Shown here: positions 45,290 to 54,492 of the stretch, one piece after another
Layout of the letters: each line of letters opens with the position of its first letter
Numbering within the stretch: the stretch's first letter is position 1
Notes under the pieces: model-generated
What the model was told of the DNA's origin: nothing
The model's database searches: none
The model's input: only the letters and a program-made list of their open reading frames with translations
Made by a program: the position numbers and the translations under genes
NCBI GenBank assembly: GCA_041395845.1
Contig: JAWKZS010000003.1
Span: 1-64,000 of the forward strand
Direction of reading: 5' to 3'
Source of the DNA: Ch67 sp041395845
GTDB lineage: Bacteria > Pseudomonadota > Gammaproteobacteria > Pseudomonadales > Ketobacteraceae
DNA length: 64,000 nucleotides

Positions 45290-46594
45290 TTGAAACCGGT
45301 GAATGTTGGAATCGTGGGGCTGGGAACCGTCGGCAGTGGTACGTTCAATGTACTCAATCGCAACCGGGCCGATATTGCCCGCCGCGCCGGCCGTGAAATC
45401 GTCGTGACCCACATCGGCGCCCGCCGTGACAATCCGGCTGTCGATACCTCCGGCGTGAAGGTTTCCCGCGATATCTTTGCCGTGGTGAATGATCCCGACG
45501 TGGACATCGTCGTCGAACTGATCGGCGGCACCACCACCGCCCGTGACCTGGTGATGAAGGCCATCGAAAACGGCAAGCATGTGGTCACCGCCAACAAGGC
45601 GCTGATTGCCCAGTACGGTAATGAAGTGTTCGCCGCCGCCCAGGAAAAGGGCGTCAACGTGGCGTTCGAAGCGGCGGTTGCCGGTGGTATTCCCATCATC
45701 AAGGCCATCCGTGAAGGCCTGGCGGCTAACCGTATCGAGTGGGTCGCCGGCATCATCAACGGCACCGGTAACTTCATCCTCACTGAAATGCGCGACAAGG
45801 GCCGCGACTTTGACGATGTCCTGAAAGAAGCCCAGGCGCTCGGTTACGCCGAAGCGGACCCAACCTTCGACGTGGAAGGTATTGACGCTGCCCACAAGCT
45901 GACGATTCTCGCCTCCATTGCGTTCGGTATCCCGCTGCAGTTTGAGAAGGCCTACACCGAGGGCATCACCAAAATCACCCGTGAAGACGTGGCCTATGCC
46001 GAAGAGCTCGGTTACCGCGTCAAGCACCTGGGCGTGGCGCGCCAGACCCCCGGCGGTATCGAACTGCGCGTGCACCCGACCCTGATTCCCGAAGCCCGCC
46101 TGATCGCCAATGTGCACGGTGTTATGAACGCCGTAATGGTGATGAGTGATGCGGTCGGCCCGACGTTCTACTCCGGCCGTGGCGCCGGCTCCGAACCGAC
46201 GGCTTCTGCCGTGGTCGCTGATGTGGTGGACGTGGCCCGTGCGCTGACCACCGATCCCACCAACCGCGTTCCCCATCTGGCCTTCCAGGCGGACAGCCTG
46301 AGCGACCAGCCGATTATGGCCATCGGGGAAGTGGAAACCGCCTACTACCTGCGCATGCATGTGAAGGACCGGCCCGGTGTGCTGGCCAAGATCGCCAGCG
46401 TGTTGAGTGAAGGCGATATCAATATCGAGGCCATCATCCAGAAGGATCAGGCCGACGAATCTGCACCGGTGCCGCTGATCATGCTGACCCGCAAGGTGCA
46501 GGAGAAGAAAATGAATGCCGCGCTGGACAAGATCCGGGCGCTGGATGTGCTGGAAAGCGACGTCGCCCGGATTCGGGTGGAGGCGTTGAGTTAA
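45290..46594 (+). CDS. hom: Homoserine dehydrogenase
   Basis: 434 residues from TTG 45290 (MKPVNVGIVGLGTVGSGTFN), with GAGGTAAG nicely placed upstream; the frame is open from 45221 but without a start signal. NAD(P)-binding domain (~1-130), catalytic domain (FEAAVAGGIPIIKAIREGL, ~130) and a C-terminal ACT domain (HVKDRPGVLAKIASVLSEGD, ~352) likely responsive to threonine. Reduces aspartate semialdehyde to homoserine. Followed by a long palindrome and then thrC. Confidence 0.96.
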   Translation: MKPVNVGIVGLGTVGSGTFNVLNRNRADIARRAGREIVVTHIGARRDNPAVDTSGVKVSRDIFAVVNDPDVDIVVELIGGTTTARDLVMKAIENGKHVVTANKALIAQYGNEVFAAAQEKGVNVAFEAAVAGGIPIIKAIREGLAANRIEWVAGIINGTGNFILTEMRDKGRDFDDVLKEAQALGYAEADPTFDVEGIDAAHKLTILASIAFGIPLQFEKAYTEGITKITREDVAYAEELGYRVKHLGVARQTPGGIELRVHPTLIPEARLIANVHGVMNAVMVMSDAVGPTFYSGRGAGSEPTASAVVADVVDVARALTTDPTNRVPHLAFQADSLSDQPIMAIGEVETAYYLRMHVKDRPGVLAKIASVLSEGDINIEAIIQKDQADESAPVPLIMLTRKVQEKKMNAALDKIRALDVLESDVARIRVEALS

Positions 46595-46616
46595 GTATTG
46601 AGCGTGCATCCATAGA

Positions 46617-46730
46617 GGCTCCGCAGCAAGGGGACCCGAATATGGACGCTCTGCGGCAGGGATGCCGCGGAGCAGCCCCCAGGGATGGGTTTACGGCGTG
46701 TCCAGATTCGGGTCCCCTTGCTGCGGAGCC
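46617..46730. repeat. Palindromic element, family type 1, copy C
   Basis: Perfect 25-bp arms (46617-46641 and 46706-46730) around a 64-nt core in the opposite orientation to copies A and B. Read on the minus strand the core has GGACACGCC, hairpin CCCATCCCTGGG, hairpin GCGGCATCCCTGCCGC and GTCC. It lies inside the hom-thrC intergenic region, so a hom-thrC transcript would carry it as a stable stem. Confidence 0.9.
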
Positions 46731-46799
46731 GGGGAAACTGGCACGTACCTGTTCACGTTGAATCGAAAACACGCAGTCAAAAAATCGGAAACCCAAACC

Positions 46800-47882
46800 A
46801 TGTCAAGCAAACGCTACACCGGACTGATCGACAAATACCGCGACTACCTGCCCGTGCACGACGATACCCGTCTGATCAGCCTGGGTGAAGGCCAGACTCC
46901 GCTCATCCGCCTCAACAACATCCCGCGCATCATCGGCAAGAACGTCGATATCTATGTGAAGTACGAAGGTCTGAACCCCACCGGTTCCTTCAAGGATCGC
47001 GGTATGACCATGGCGGTGACCAAGGCAGTGGAAGAAGGCAGCAAGGCCATTATCTGTGCCTCTACCGGTAACACCTCGGCCGCCGCCGCAGCCTATGCTG
47101 CCCGCGCCGGTATCACCGCGTTCGTACTTATTCCTGAAGGCAAGATTGCCATGGGCAAACTGGCCCAGGCGATGATGTACGGTGCCATCACCCTGCAGAT
47201 TCGTGGCAACTTCGATGAAGGCATGCAGCTGGTGAAAGAAGTGGCTGCCGAAGCACCGGTGACCATCGTCAACTCCATCAATCCGTTCCGTCTGCAGGGC
47301 CAGAAGACCGCTGCTTTCGAAATCGTGGAAGAGCTGGGTGGTGCGCCGGATTACCACTGCCTGCCCGTTGGCAATGCCGGTAACATCACCGCTCACTGGA
47401 TGGGTTACAGCGAATACCTGAAGGCCGGTCTGGCCAATAGCCGTCCGAAGATGATCGGTTACCAGGCTGCCGGTTCTGCCCCGTTCATGCGCGGCCACAT
47501 GGTGGACAATCCGGAAACCATCGCTACCGCCATCCGCATCGGTCACCCGCAGAGCTGGGACAAGGCCTGGAACGTGCAGAAGGAATCCGGCGGCTGGTAC
47601 GATGAACTGACCGACGACGAAATCCTGCAAACGCAACGCCTGCTGGCCCAGAGCGAAGGCGTGTTCTGCGAACCTGCGTCTGCTGCCTCCCTGGGCGGTG
47701 CGATCCGTGACGTGAAGAACGGCAAGATTCCGGAAGGCAGCAAGATTGTCTGCACCCTGACCGGTAACGGCCTGAAAGATCCGGATACTGCGATCGGCCA
47801 GTGCAAGAGTTCCGTGATGCTGACCATCGACGCCAAGCTGGGCGCCGTGAAGGACTCCATCCTGAAGAACATGACCAACTGA
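46800..47882 (+). CDS. thrC: Threonine synthase
   Basis: 360-residue PLP enzyme of the short class-I-type threonine synthases, converting O-phosphohomoserine to threonine. The PLP lysine is in TGSFKDRGM (~62), and the phosphate-binding glycine loop GNAGNITAHW is at ~187. I chose ATG 46800 (MSSKRYTGLIDKYRDYLP) as it starts the conserved sequence; the open frame back to 46662 passes through the palindromic element. Works directly after Hom, with ThrB elsewhere. Confidence 0.97.
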   Translation: MSSKRYTGLIDKYRDYLPVHDDTRLISLGEGQTPLIRLNNIPRIIGKNVDIYVKYEGLNPTGSFKDRGMTMAVTKAVEEGSKAIICASTGNTSAAAAAYAARAGITAFVLIPEGKIAMGKLAQAMMYGAITLQIRGNFDEGMQLVKEVAAEAPVTIVNSINPFRLQGQKTAAFEIVEELGGAPDYHCLPVGNAGNITAHWMGYSEYLKAGLANSRPKMIGYQAAGSAPFMRGHMVDNPETIATAIRIGHPQSWDKAWNVQKESGGWYDELTDDEILQTQRLLAQSEGVFCEPASAASLGGAIRDVKNGKIPEGSKIVCTLTGNGLKDPDTAIGQCKSSVMLTIDAKLGAVKDSILKNMTN

Positions 47883-47908
47883 TCGCGCGTACAGCAATGC
47901 ACGCAACG

Positions 47909-47935
47909 GGGAGCCTTTCGGCTCCCTTTGTTTTT
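47909..47935 (+). terminator. Terminator after thrC
   Basis: GGGAGCC-TTTC-GGCTCCC followed by TTTGTTTTT. Ends the hom-thrC unit before recJ. Confidence 0.88.
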
Positions 47936-48006
47936 GATCGGACAGACTTTGCGCTATTCTCTGTCGTGATGAAATTGTCAGTCCTTGCCGTGCAGACGGG
48001 AACACC

Positions 48007-49734
48007 ATGAAAAAAATCACCCGCCGGCCGCCATCCGCCGAAGCCCGCTTTTCCAGTCATCTTCATCCTGTATTGCAGCGTGTCTACGCCGCCCGTGGTG
48101 TGCTGGACGATGGGGCGATCGATCGTTCCCTCAAGCAGTTGTTGCCGCCTCAGTTACTGAAAGGCTTGCCGCAGGCGCTGGAACTGCTGGTGCAGGCGTT
48201 GCAGCAGCAACAGCGTATTCTGATCGTCGGGGATTTCGATGCCGATGGTGCCACCAGCAGTGCGCTGGCGGTACTGGCGCTGCGGGCGCTGGGGGCTGCG
48301 CAGGTGGATTATCTGGTACCTAATCGCTTCAAATACGGTTATGGGTTGACGCCCGAAATCGTGGCCGTGGCCCAGGAGCGCCAGCCGGATCTGTTGATCA
48401 CGGTGGACAATGGTATTTCCAGCATCGAGGGTGTCGCCGCAGCGAAAGCAGCGGGCATGAAGGTGTTGGTTACCGATCACCATCTGGCAGGAGCCGAATT
48501 GCCCGCCGCAGATGCGATCGTCAATCCCAATCAGCCCGGGTGTGATTTTCCTTCCAAAAACCTCGCCGGCGTGGGTGTGATCTTCTACGTAATGACGGCA
48601 CTGCGCACCCGGCTGAAAGAACTCGGCTGGTTCGAGCAGCAGGCTATCCCCGAACCCAATATGGCGGATTTCCTCGACATCGTGGCGCTGGGCACCGTGG
48701 CGGATGTGGTGCCACTGGATCAGAACAACCGGATTCTGGTGCACAACGGTTTGCTGCGGATGCGGGCTGGACGCTGCCGGCCGGGCATTCGTGCGCTGGC
48801 AGATGTGGCCAATCGCAAACTGGAACAGCTGGTGGCATCCGATCTGGGCTTTGCCGTTGGCCCGCGTCTGAATGCGGCAGGAAGACTGGATGATATGTCC
48901 CATGGCATCGAGTGTCTGCTCACCGACAATCCCGGCCTGGCCAAGGATTACGCGCTGGAACTGGATCAGCTCAACCACGAGCGCAAGAATATCGAGAACG
49001 GCATGCAGCAGCAGGCGCTGGCGGCGCTCAATCAGCTGCACCTTCAGCCTGATCAGCAGATGCCCTGGGGTCTGTGTATTTACAAAAAGGATTGGCACCA
49101 GGGCGTGATCGGGATTCTGGCGTCGCGCATCAAGGAAAAATTCCATCGCCCGGTGATTGCCTTCGCCCCGGCCGAAAAGGGCGAGATCAAGGGCTCGGCC
49201 CGTTCCATTCCCGGCTTTCATATTCGCGATGCGCTGGACGCGGTGGCAAGCCGGCATCCTGGGCTGATCACCAAGTTTGGCGGTCATGCCATGGCGGCGG
49301 GGCTGAGTCTGTCTGCCGAAAAATATGAAAGTTTCAAAGCGGCGTTCGACAAGGAAGCCCGGCGCCTGCTGACCCTCGATGACCTGACCGGCGAACTGCA
49401 CAGCGATGGCGAACTGCTTGATGCCGATCTCGATCTGCCACTGGCGCGGATTCTGCGGGACGCCGGGCCCTGGGGGCAGGGCTTTCCCGAGCCGCTGTTC
49501 GAAGGGGAGTTCGAGGTGCTGAACCAGCGCCTGCTGGCGGAAAAGCATCTGAAGCTGACGCTGGGTTTTCCGGCCAGCAAGCGGGTGCTCGACGCCATTG
49601 CCTTCAACGTGGATCTGGCGAAGTGGCCGAACCCCAAGGCGAGTCGGGTGTTCCTGGCCTACCGTCTCGATGTGAACAGCTTCCGCGGTGTGGAAACGCC
49701 CCAGCTGATGGTGGAGCATCTGCAGGCAGTGTGA
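48007..49734 (+). CDS. recJ: Single-stranded-DNA exonuclease RecJ
   Basis: 575-residue 5'-3' exonuclease for recombination and mismatch repair. DHH phosphoesterase motifs: VGDFDADGATSSALA (~74-88), VTVDNG-type loop (LITVDNGIS), TDHHLAG (~158), then the DHHA1 motif FGGHAMAAGLS (~424) and the C-terminal OB fold. All metal ligands look present. Follows thrC as in other gammaproteobacteria. Confidence 0.97.
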   Translation: MKKITRRPPSAEARFSSHLHPVLQRVYAARGVLDDGAIDRSLKQLLPPQLLKGLPQALELLVQALQQQQRILIVGDFDADGATSSALAVLALRALGAAQVDYLVPNRFKYGYGLTPEIVAVAQERQPDLLITVDNGISSIEGVAAAKAAGMKVLVTDHHLAGAELPAADAIVNPNQPGCDFPSKNLAGVGVIFYVMTALRTRLKELGWFEQQAIPEPNMADFLDIVALGTVADVVPLDQNNRILVHNGLLRMRAGRCRPGIRALADVANRKLEQLVASDLGFAVGPRLNAAGRLDDMSHGIECLLTDNPGLAKDYALELDQLNHERKNIENGMQQQALAALNQLHLQPDQQMPWGLCIYKKDWHQGVIGILASRIKEKFHRPVIAFAPAEKGEIKGSARSIPGFHIRDALDAVASRHPGLITKFGGHAMAAGLSLSAEKYESFKAAFDKEARRLLTLDDLTGELHSDGELLDADLDLPLARILRDAGPWGQGFPEPLFEGEFEVLNQRLLAEKHLKLTLGFPASKRVLDAIAFNVDLAKWPNPKASRVFLAYRLDVNSFRGVETPQLMVEHLQAV

Positions 49735-49934
49735 GAGGGTTACAAAAAGCGCCGAAATGGGGCTGAACGGCCGCGTTCTGTGCGACATTGTCCCTTGCCG
49801 ATGTGTGTTCGTTCCATATCCAGCGCCGTGGTTTGATAGACCTCACAATTCCGCAATCCGCCTGCTGTTCTTTTCGCCAACCCTTTCTACACTGATCCTT
49901 GTTACAAGCTGTTACGTAGTAAGGGAATCTGCCG

Positions 49935-50771
49935 ATGTTTCAGTCAATCGTGAAGTTTAGTGTTGGATTGGTGATGATGGCCCTGATGTCGACCAGTGTG
50001 TCGGCCCGGAGCATGAGTGATCTGGATGCCGTGCACATGGCTGCCACCCAGCGCACTCTGGTGATGCGGGTTGCCAAGGCCCATATCCAGCTGGCGTCGG
50101 GGGTGGATGCAGTCAATGCCCGCCGCAATCTGCAGGCCTCGATCAAGGAGTACGACAGCAATCTGAAAGCGCTGGAACAGAATTCGCCCAATTCCGTACT
50201 CAACCGTCGCATCATGAGCCTGAAAAACGAGTGGCAGGCCTTCAAGCGGGTGGCGCTGGCCGACCCTGCTGCGGTGACGGTGCAGACCCTGCTGGAAGAG
50301 AGTAACAACCTGCTGTATCAGACCGATTCGCTGGTGCGCCAGTGGCGGATGCGGCTGCCCCAGGAGCGGGGTTTTGCCAACGAACTGGCCCTGCAGCAAA
50401 GCATGCTGTCAGAGCGGATCGGCCTGTTTTATACCGCGCACTTCTACGGTATCAATCAGCCCTGGGTGCTGGAAGAATTGAATCTGTCGATCCGCGAATA
50501 TGAAAAAGGCATGGCGGCATTGCATGCGGCAGCGCGTGAATCGGGTGACGTGAAAACGGTGGAACTGCTGCAGAACCAGTGGACTTACGCCAAGCTTGGC
50601 CTGAAGAAGTTCAACGAGGGCAATTACGTTCCGGTGGTGGTGTCGGTGGCGATGGAATCCATGTACGCCCAGAGCAATCAGCTGGGTGAGCAATTCCGCG
50701 ATGAAGATCGCATTGCGATGAATCTGGGCCGCGTTGATGTGGGGTTGGCGGTCAATGTGACGGCTGACTGA
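49935..50771 (+). CDS. Exported protein with two PilJ-N type domains
   Basis: 278 residues: signal peptide (to SVSARS) and two helical modules, each like the N-terminal sensory domain of type IV pilus chemoreceptors (PilJ type): residues ~30-140 (VHMAATQRTLVMRVAKAHI...) and ~150-265 (LALQQSMLSERIGLFYTAHF...). The SQR-M-M-like phrases (TQRTLVMR; QSMLSERI) are at the start of each. There is no membrane helix or signalling part after them, so this is a soluble periplasmic sensor domain that may feed another receptor. AAGGGAA sits upstream of the ATG; a strong terminator follows. Confidence 0.8.
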   Translation: MFQSIVKFSVGLVMMALMSTSVSARSMSDLDAVHMAATQRTLVMRVAKAHIQLASGVDAVNARRNLQASIKEYDSNLKALEQNSPNSVLNRRIMSLKNEWQAFKRVALADPAAVTVQTLLEESNNLLYQTDSLVRQWRMRLPQERGFANELALQQSMLSERIGLFYTAHFYGINQPWVLEELNLSIREYEKGMAALHAAARESGDVKTVELLQNQWTYAKLGLKKFNEGNYVPVVVSVAMESMYAQSNQLGEQFRDEDRIAMNLGRVDVGLAVNVTAD

Positions 50772-50798
50772 TATTCCCTGTTCGTTTTGGCTGACCGG

Positions 50799-50822
50799 AA
50801 AGCCCCGCAAGCGGGGCTTTCT
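50799..50822 (+). terminator. Hairpin terminator
   Basis: AAAGCCCCGC-AA-GCGGGGCTTT, a 10-bp near-perfect stem between the PilJ-N protein and the convergent quinone reductase; the T run is short on both sides. Confidence 0.75.
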
Positions 50823-50859
50823 GCGTTTTGGCAGGCAGGTTACTGAAACACTGTCGGTG

Positions 50860-51828
50860 TTACGGCGTGATTACAATCTTGCCACTGGAGCTGCGATCAA
50901 AAATGGACGCAAACGCGTCGCCGGTCTGTTCCAGCGGATAGACATGATCCGGTGCGGTTTTCAGTTTGTCGGCCACGGTCCATTCCACCAGCTGCTGGAT
51001 CACCGGCGGCACGATGGCGGGATTTTCCATGGTTTCGCCACCCCAGTTCACGCCCATGATGGCGCAGCGCTTGAGTAGCAGAAGATTGGTGGGAATCTTG
51101 CTGATGCCGGTGACGAAGCCCACCACCAGATGACGCCCGCCCGGCGCCATGAGTCGCAGGGCCTGTTCCGTTGCATCACCGCCAATCGGATCGTAGATCA
51201 CGTTCACGCCGCGTCCCATCACCGCTTTCACCTGATTGCGCCAGTCGTCAGTGGATGAATCCACCGTGACATCCGCGCCGGCCTGTTTGCAGCGCTCACG
51301 CTTGGCTTCGGTGGATGCGGCCGCAATGACGCGCGCGCCCATGGCCTTGGCAATTTCAATGGCGGTGGATCCGGTGGTGCCGGCAGCGCCGAGGACCAGT
51401 ACCGTCTCCCCTGCCTGCAGTCTGCCGCATTCCCGCAACCCGTACAGGCCAGTCGCATAGGCGATGAAAAAGTTGGCGGCATCCACCAGTGGAATGGACT
51501 TGGGAATCGCAAAGCAGGACATGGCATTGAGGGTGATCTTCTCGGACAGACCGCCGAGCAGCGCAAAGCCGGCCACATGATCGCCCACTTGCAGATGCTT
51601 GACGCCGTCGCCGACATCTTCGACGACGCCTGCAATCGAACTGCCAGGAATAAAGGGCAGCGGTGGCTTGATCTGGTATTCGCCTTTCACCAGCAGCCCA
51701 TCGAAATACCCGATGCCCACGCCGCCCATCCGCAGCTTGATTTCACCTTTGCCGGGTGCCCGCTCGGGGATGTCAGAAACTCGGAGTGCTTTTGGATCGC
51801 CAAAGGCTTCCACCTGGAGTGCGCGCAT
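50860..51828 (-). CDS. NADPH:quinone reductase-like oxidoreductase (MDR family)
   Basis: 322 residues from ATG 51828 (MRALQVEAFGDPKALRVSDI), supported by GGAAGG seven bases before; upstream in-frame ATGs lack such a site. Zinc-free medium-chain reductase: N-terminal GroES-like domain (PFIPGSSIAGVVEDVGDGV) and Rossmann domain (VLVLGAAGTTGSTAIEIAKA, ~145; AASTEAKRERCKQAGAD). The motif set is that of zeta-crystallin-type NADPH reductases acting on quinones or acyl substrates. The real substrate is unknown. Confidence 0.9.
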   Translation of the reverse strand: MRALQVEAFGDPKALRVSDIPERAPGKGEIKLRMGGVGIGYFDGLLVKGEYQIKPPLPFIPGSSIAGVVEDVGDGVKHLQVGDHVAGFALLGGLSEKITLNAMSCFAIPKSIPLVDAANFFIAYATGLYGLRECGRLQAGETVLVLGAAGTTGSTAIEIAKAMGARVIAAASTEAKRERCKQAGADVTVDSSTDDWRNQVKAVMGRGVNVIYDPIGGDATEQALRLMAPGGRHLVVGFVTGISKIPTNLLLLKRCAIMGVNWGGETMENPAIVPPVIQQLVEWTVADKLKTAPDHVYPLEQTGDAFASIFDRSSSGKIVITP

Positions 51829-51949
51829 GTCAGTACCTTCCCGTTGCATTGTCATTCTTGTGAGGGAGCAGCTTAAAAGTGCCGCCGTCGCGTTGTCCAT
51901 GGCCATACTGTCCATGTATCCGGTCGGAATCGGTCAGGCGGCGTATCTT

Positions 51950-52633
51950 TTACTTGCGAATGCCTTCCACGGACAGCTGGAACTGGGCGATCTGCGCCGC
52001 CGGGCCCAGGTCGTAGTCGATGCCGAAATCCTTCAGGGTGATTTCGGTGGTGCCTTCAAAGCCAGCGCGATAGCCGCCCCACGGATCATCACCGCTACCC
52101 ACGTACACGGCTTTCACGGTGACGGGTTTGGTGATGCCTTTCAGGGTCAGGTTGCCATGGATATCCGCCGTCAGATCGCCGGTTTGTTCCACCTTGGTGC
52201 TGACGAATCTGGCGGTGGGAAATTTCGCCACATCAAAGAAGTCCGCACCCCGCAGCTGCTTGTCGCGCTCGGCGTGATTGGAATTGATGCTGGCAATATC
52301 GATGTCTACGCTGACGCTGGAATTGGCGATGTTGTCCTTGTCCACGGTGAATTCACCATTGAAAGTGTCAAAGCGGCCCCATAGCCAGCTGAAACCCAGA
52401 TGCTTGATCCTGAACTGGATGAAGGCGTGGGCGCCCTGGGTATCGATCACGTAATTTTCCGGCGCGGCCAGGGCCGGGCTGCTGGTGAGCACGGTGGTGG
52501 GCATCATGAAGGCTGCAGCCAGTGCGGCGGAGCTGTGAAGCAGGATCAGTACCGCGACACCGTAGGCGATCCATTCGTGTAGCAGCCCCATAAGATCTGC
52601 CAGATCGGCAGGCCAGGTGCCACCAGCCGTCAT
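51950..52633 (-). CDS. YceI-family protein with N-terminal cytochrome b561-like remnant
   Basis: Up to 227 residues. From about residue 58 it is a standard YceI lipocalin-like protein that binds an isoprenoid in the periplasm (YVIDTQGAHAFIQFRIKHLG, KGITKPVTV, VEGIRK). The first ~40 residues are unlike a normal signal peptide: WPADLADLMGLLHEWIAYGV followed by a hydrophobic helix with LLHSSAAL, which matches the last helix of the YceJ cytochrome b561 (VPATLAD...G.LHFWLAW...H...AL..HF). In E. coli yceJ and yceI are adjacent genes. The rest of the cytochrome is missing. A second ATG at 52591 would still keep the helix as export signal. Confidence 0.82.
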   Translation of the reverse strand: MTAGGTWPADLADLMGLLHEWIAYGVAVLILLHSSAALAAAFMMPTTVLTSSPALAAPENYVIDTQGAHAFIQFRIKHLGFSWLWGRFDTFNGEFTVDKDNIANSSVSVDIDIASINSNHAERDKQLRGADFFDVAKFPTARFVSTKVEQTGDLTADIHGNLTLKGITKPVTVKAVYVGSGDDPWGGYRAGFEGTTEITLKDFGIDYDLGPAAQIAQFQLSVEGIRK

Positions 52634-52698
52634 GGCAGCGCAGATTGTTTATCAACAGCCTGCTAGGCTTAAAGTGATACCGACTGATACCACGGCCC

Positions 52699-54492
52699 AT
52701 GCTGATTGTGCATCTGCTCCGAATCCTCACCGTCCTGTTCCTGCTGACCCCGTCTGCGCACGGGGCCGTGGACGTGACGGCGCGCGAAATCCGCCTCGAT
52801 CCGGCGCTGCGCTTTGTCGAGGACGCCGCGGGAACCCTGGATCTTGCCCGGGTGCAGCAAGCCGATATTCCATGGCAGAACAACGGCAAGACAGCATTCA
52901 ATCAGGGCTACCATGCGTCGGTCTGGTGGTTGCATGTGCGGCTGACCAATGCATCGGATTTGCCGCTGCAGCGGCTGCTGGAAGTCGGCTATGCCGCGCT
53001 GGACTATATCGATATTCATGTGCTGGATCAGGGGCGGATCACCCAGACGTTTCAGCTGGGGGACAAGTATCCCTATTCCCGGCGCCCCATTGATCACCGT
53101 TTCCCGATCGTGCCGGTGAAGTTTGCGCCGGGGCAGACGCTCGATGTCTATCTGCGGGTGCAGACCAGTGGTGCGTTGCAGGTGCCGCTGACGTTGTGGG
53201 AATACACGGCTTTTCACAGTGCCGACTTTGTGTCGTCGGTGGTGCAGGGTGTTTATTTCGGCGGTGTCACCACGATTGCGCTGTATAACCTGCTGATCTT
53301 TTTTGTCCTGCGGGATCGCAATTATCTTTTTTATGTCGCGTTCATGATATCTACCATGCTGGCGATGGCGGCACAGCAGGGGCTGGCGTTCCGCTTTCTG
53401 TGGCCGGATGCAACCCGCTGGAATGATCTGGCAATCCTGTTTTTCACGTCCTGCACCGGGGCGTTCGCCATTCTGTTCACCTTGCGTTTCTTGCGTGTAA
53501 AACGCTTTGCGCCAGCGTTGGCGAAACTGCTGCAGGTTGTCGTGTTGTCCTGTCTGTGCATGATGGCATTGTGTTTCATCATCGATTATCGCAGCAATGC
53601 CATCCTGACCCTGATTAATCTGATTGTCGCGGTATCGCTGGCCGTGCTGACCGGCATCATTGCATTGGCAAAACGCGTCCCTTCTGCACCGATCTATCTG
53701 CTGGCCTGGACGATTCTGCTGTTGGGCGCTGCAGTCATATCGTTGTCGCGACTGGGCATGGTGCAAGCCAATGTGGTGACCGAATACGCGGTACAAATTG
53801 GATCATTGCTCGAAGCCATTCTGCTGTCGCTGGCGCTGGCGGATCGCATCAACACCGAACGGCGTCTGCGCTATCAGGCCCAGACCGAAGCCTTGCAGGC
53901 ATCACAGAAAGCCAATCTGGAGCTGGAAATGCGGGTGCGGGATCGCACAGCTGAACTCGAACAGCTCAACCAGCGTTTGCAGCAGCTGTCGGAAACCGAT
54001 CAGCTGACCGGGCTGGCGAACCGGCGCTACCTGGAACAGCGTCTGCAACAGGAATGGGAGCGGGCCAGTCGCAACGGCACTGCACTGGCGTTCCTGCTGG
54101 TGGATGTGGATCATTTCAAACAGGTGAATGATCGTTACGGGCATCCGGCAGGCGATGCCTGTCTGCAGCAGGTTGCGAAACAGATCAGCGTTGGCTTGCG
54201 TTTGTCATCGGATGTGGCCGCCCGTTATGGTGGCGAAGAATTCTGTCTGCTGTTGCCGAATACGGATTGCGATGGCGCGACGGTGGTGGCGGAACGGATT
54301 CGTCGCCATGTGGAAAGTCATGTGATCGAAGTAGACAGCGCGGTGATTCGTGTCACCATCAGCGTCGGTGTGAGTTGCTGTGCGCCCGGTTCGGGAAATT
54401 CCATCGAGCAGCTGATCAAGCGGGCGGATGACACCCTGTATCAGAGCAAGCAGTCGGGCCGCAATCAGGTGACCGTGGCCCGACTGGATTGA
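52699..54492 (+). CDS. Diguanylate cyclase with 7TMR-DISM sensor (second paralogue)
   Basis: 597 residues: signal peptide (1-23, PSAHG/AVDV), DISMED2 domain (~35-170), seven membrane helices (~180-390), coiled coil (~395-435) and GGDEF domain with ARYGGEEFCLLLPN (~520). As in the 39838-41667 protein the I-site Arg is displaced (LSSD before VAARYGG), so product inhibition is doubtful. It likely reads a different envelope ligand into the c-di-GMP pool. Divergent from yceI and convergent with the crotonase gene, whose stop codon starts one base after this one. Confidence 0.93.
   Translation: MLIVHLLRILTVLFLLTPSAHGAVDVTAREIRLDPALRFVEDAAGTLDLARVQQADIPWQNNGKTAFNQGYHASVWWLHVRLTNASDLPLQRLLEVGYAALDYIDIHVLDQGRITQTFQLGDKYPYSRRPIDHRFPIVPVKFAPGQTLDVYLRVQTSGALQVPLTLWEYTAFHSADFVSSVVQGVYFGGVTTIALYNLLIFFVLRDRNYLFYVAFMISTMLAMAAQQGLAFRFLWPDATRWNDLAILFFTSCTGAFAILFTLRFLRVKRFAPALAKLLQVVVLSCLCMMALCFIIDYRSNAILTLINLIVAVSLAVLTGIIALAKRVPSAPIYLLAWTILLLGAAVISLSRLGMVQANVVTEYAVQIGSLLEAILLSLALADRINTERRLRYQAQTEALQASQKANLELEMRVRDRTAELEQLNQRLQQLSETDQLTGLANRRYLEQRLQQEWERASRNGTALAFLLVDVDHFKQVNDRYGHPAGDACLQQVAKQISVGLRLSSDVAARYGGEEFCLLLPNTDCDGATVVAERIRRHVESHVIEVDSAVIRVTISVGVSCCAPGSGNSIEQLIKRADDTLYQSKQSGRNQVTVARLD

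Noticed and set aside
45092..46609. 505-residue minus-strand frame opposite hom
   Set aside because: Shadow of hom, including its leader.
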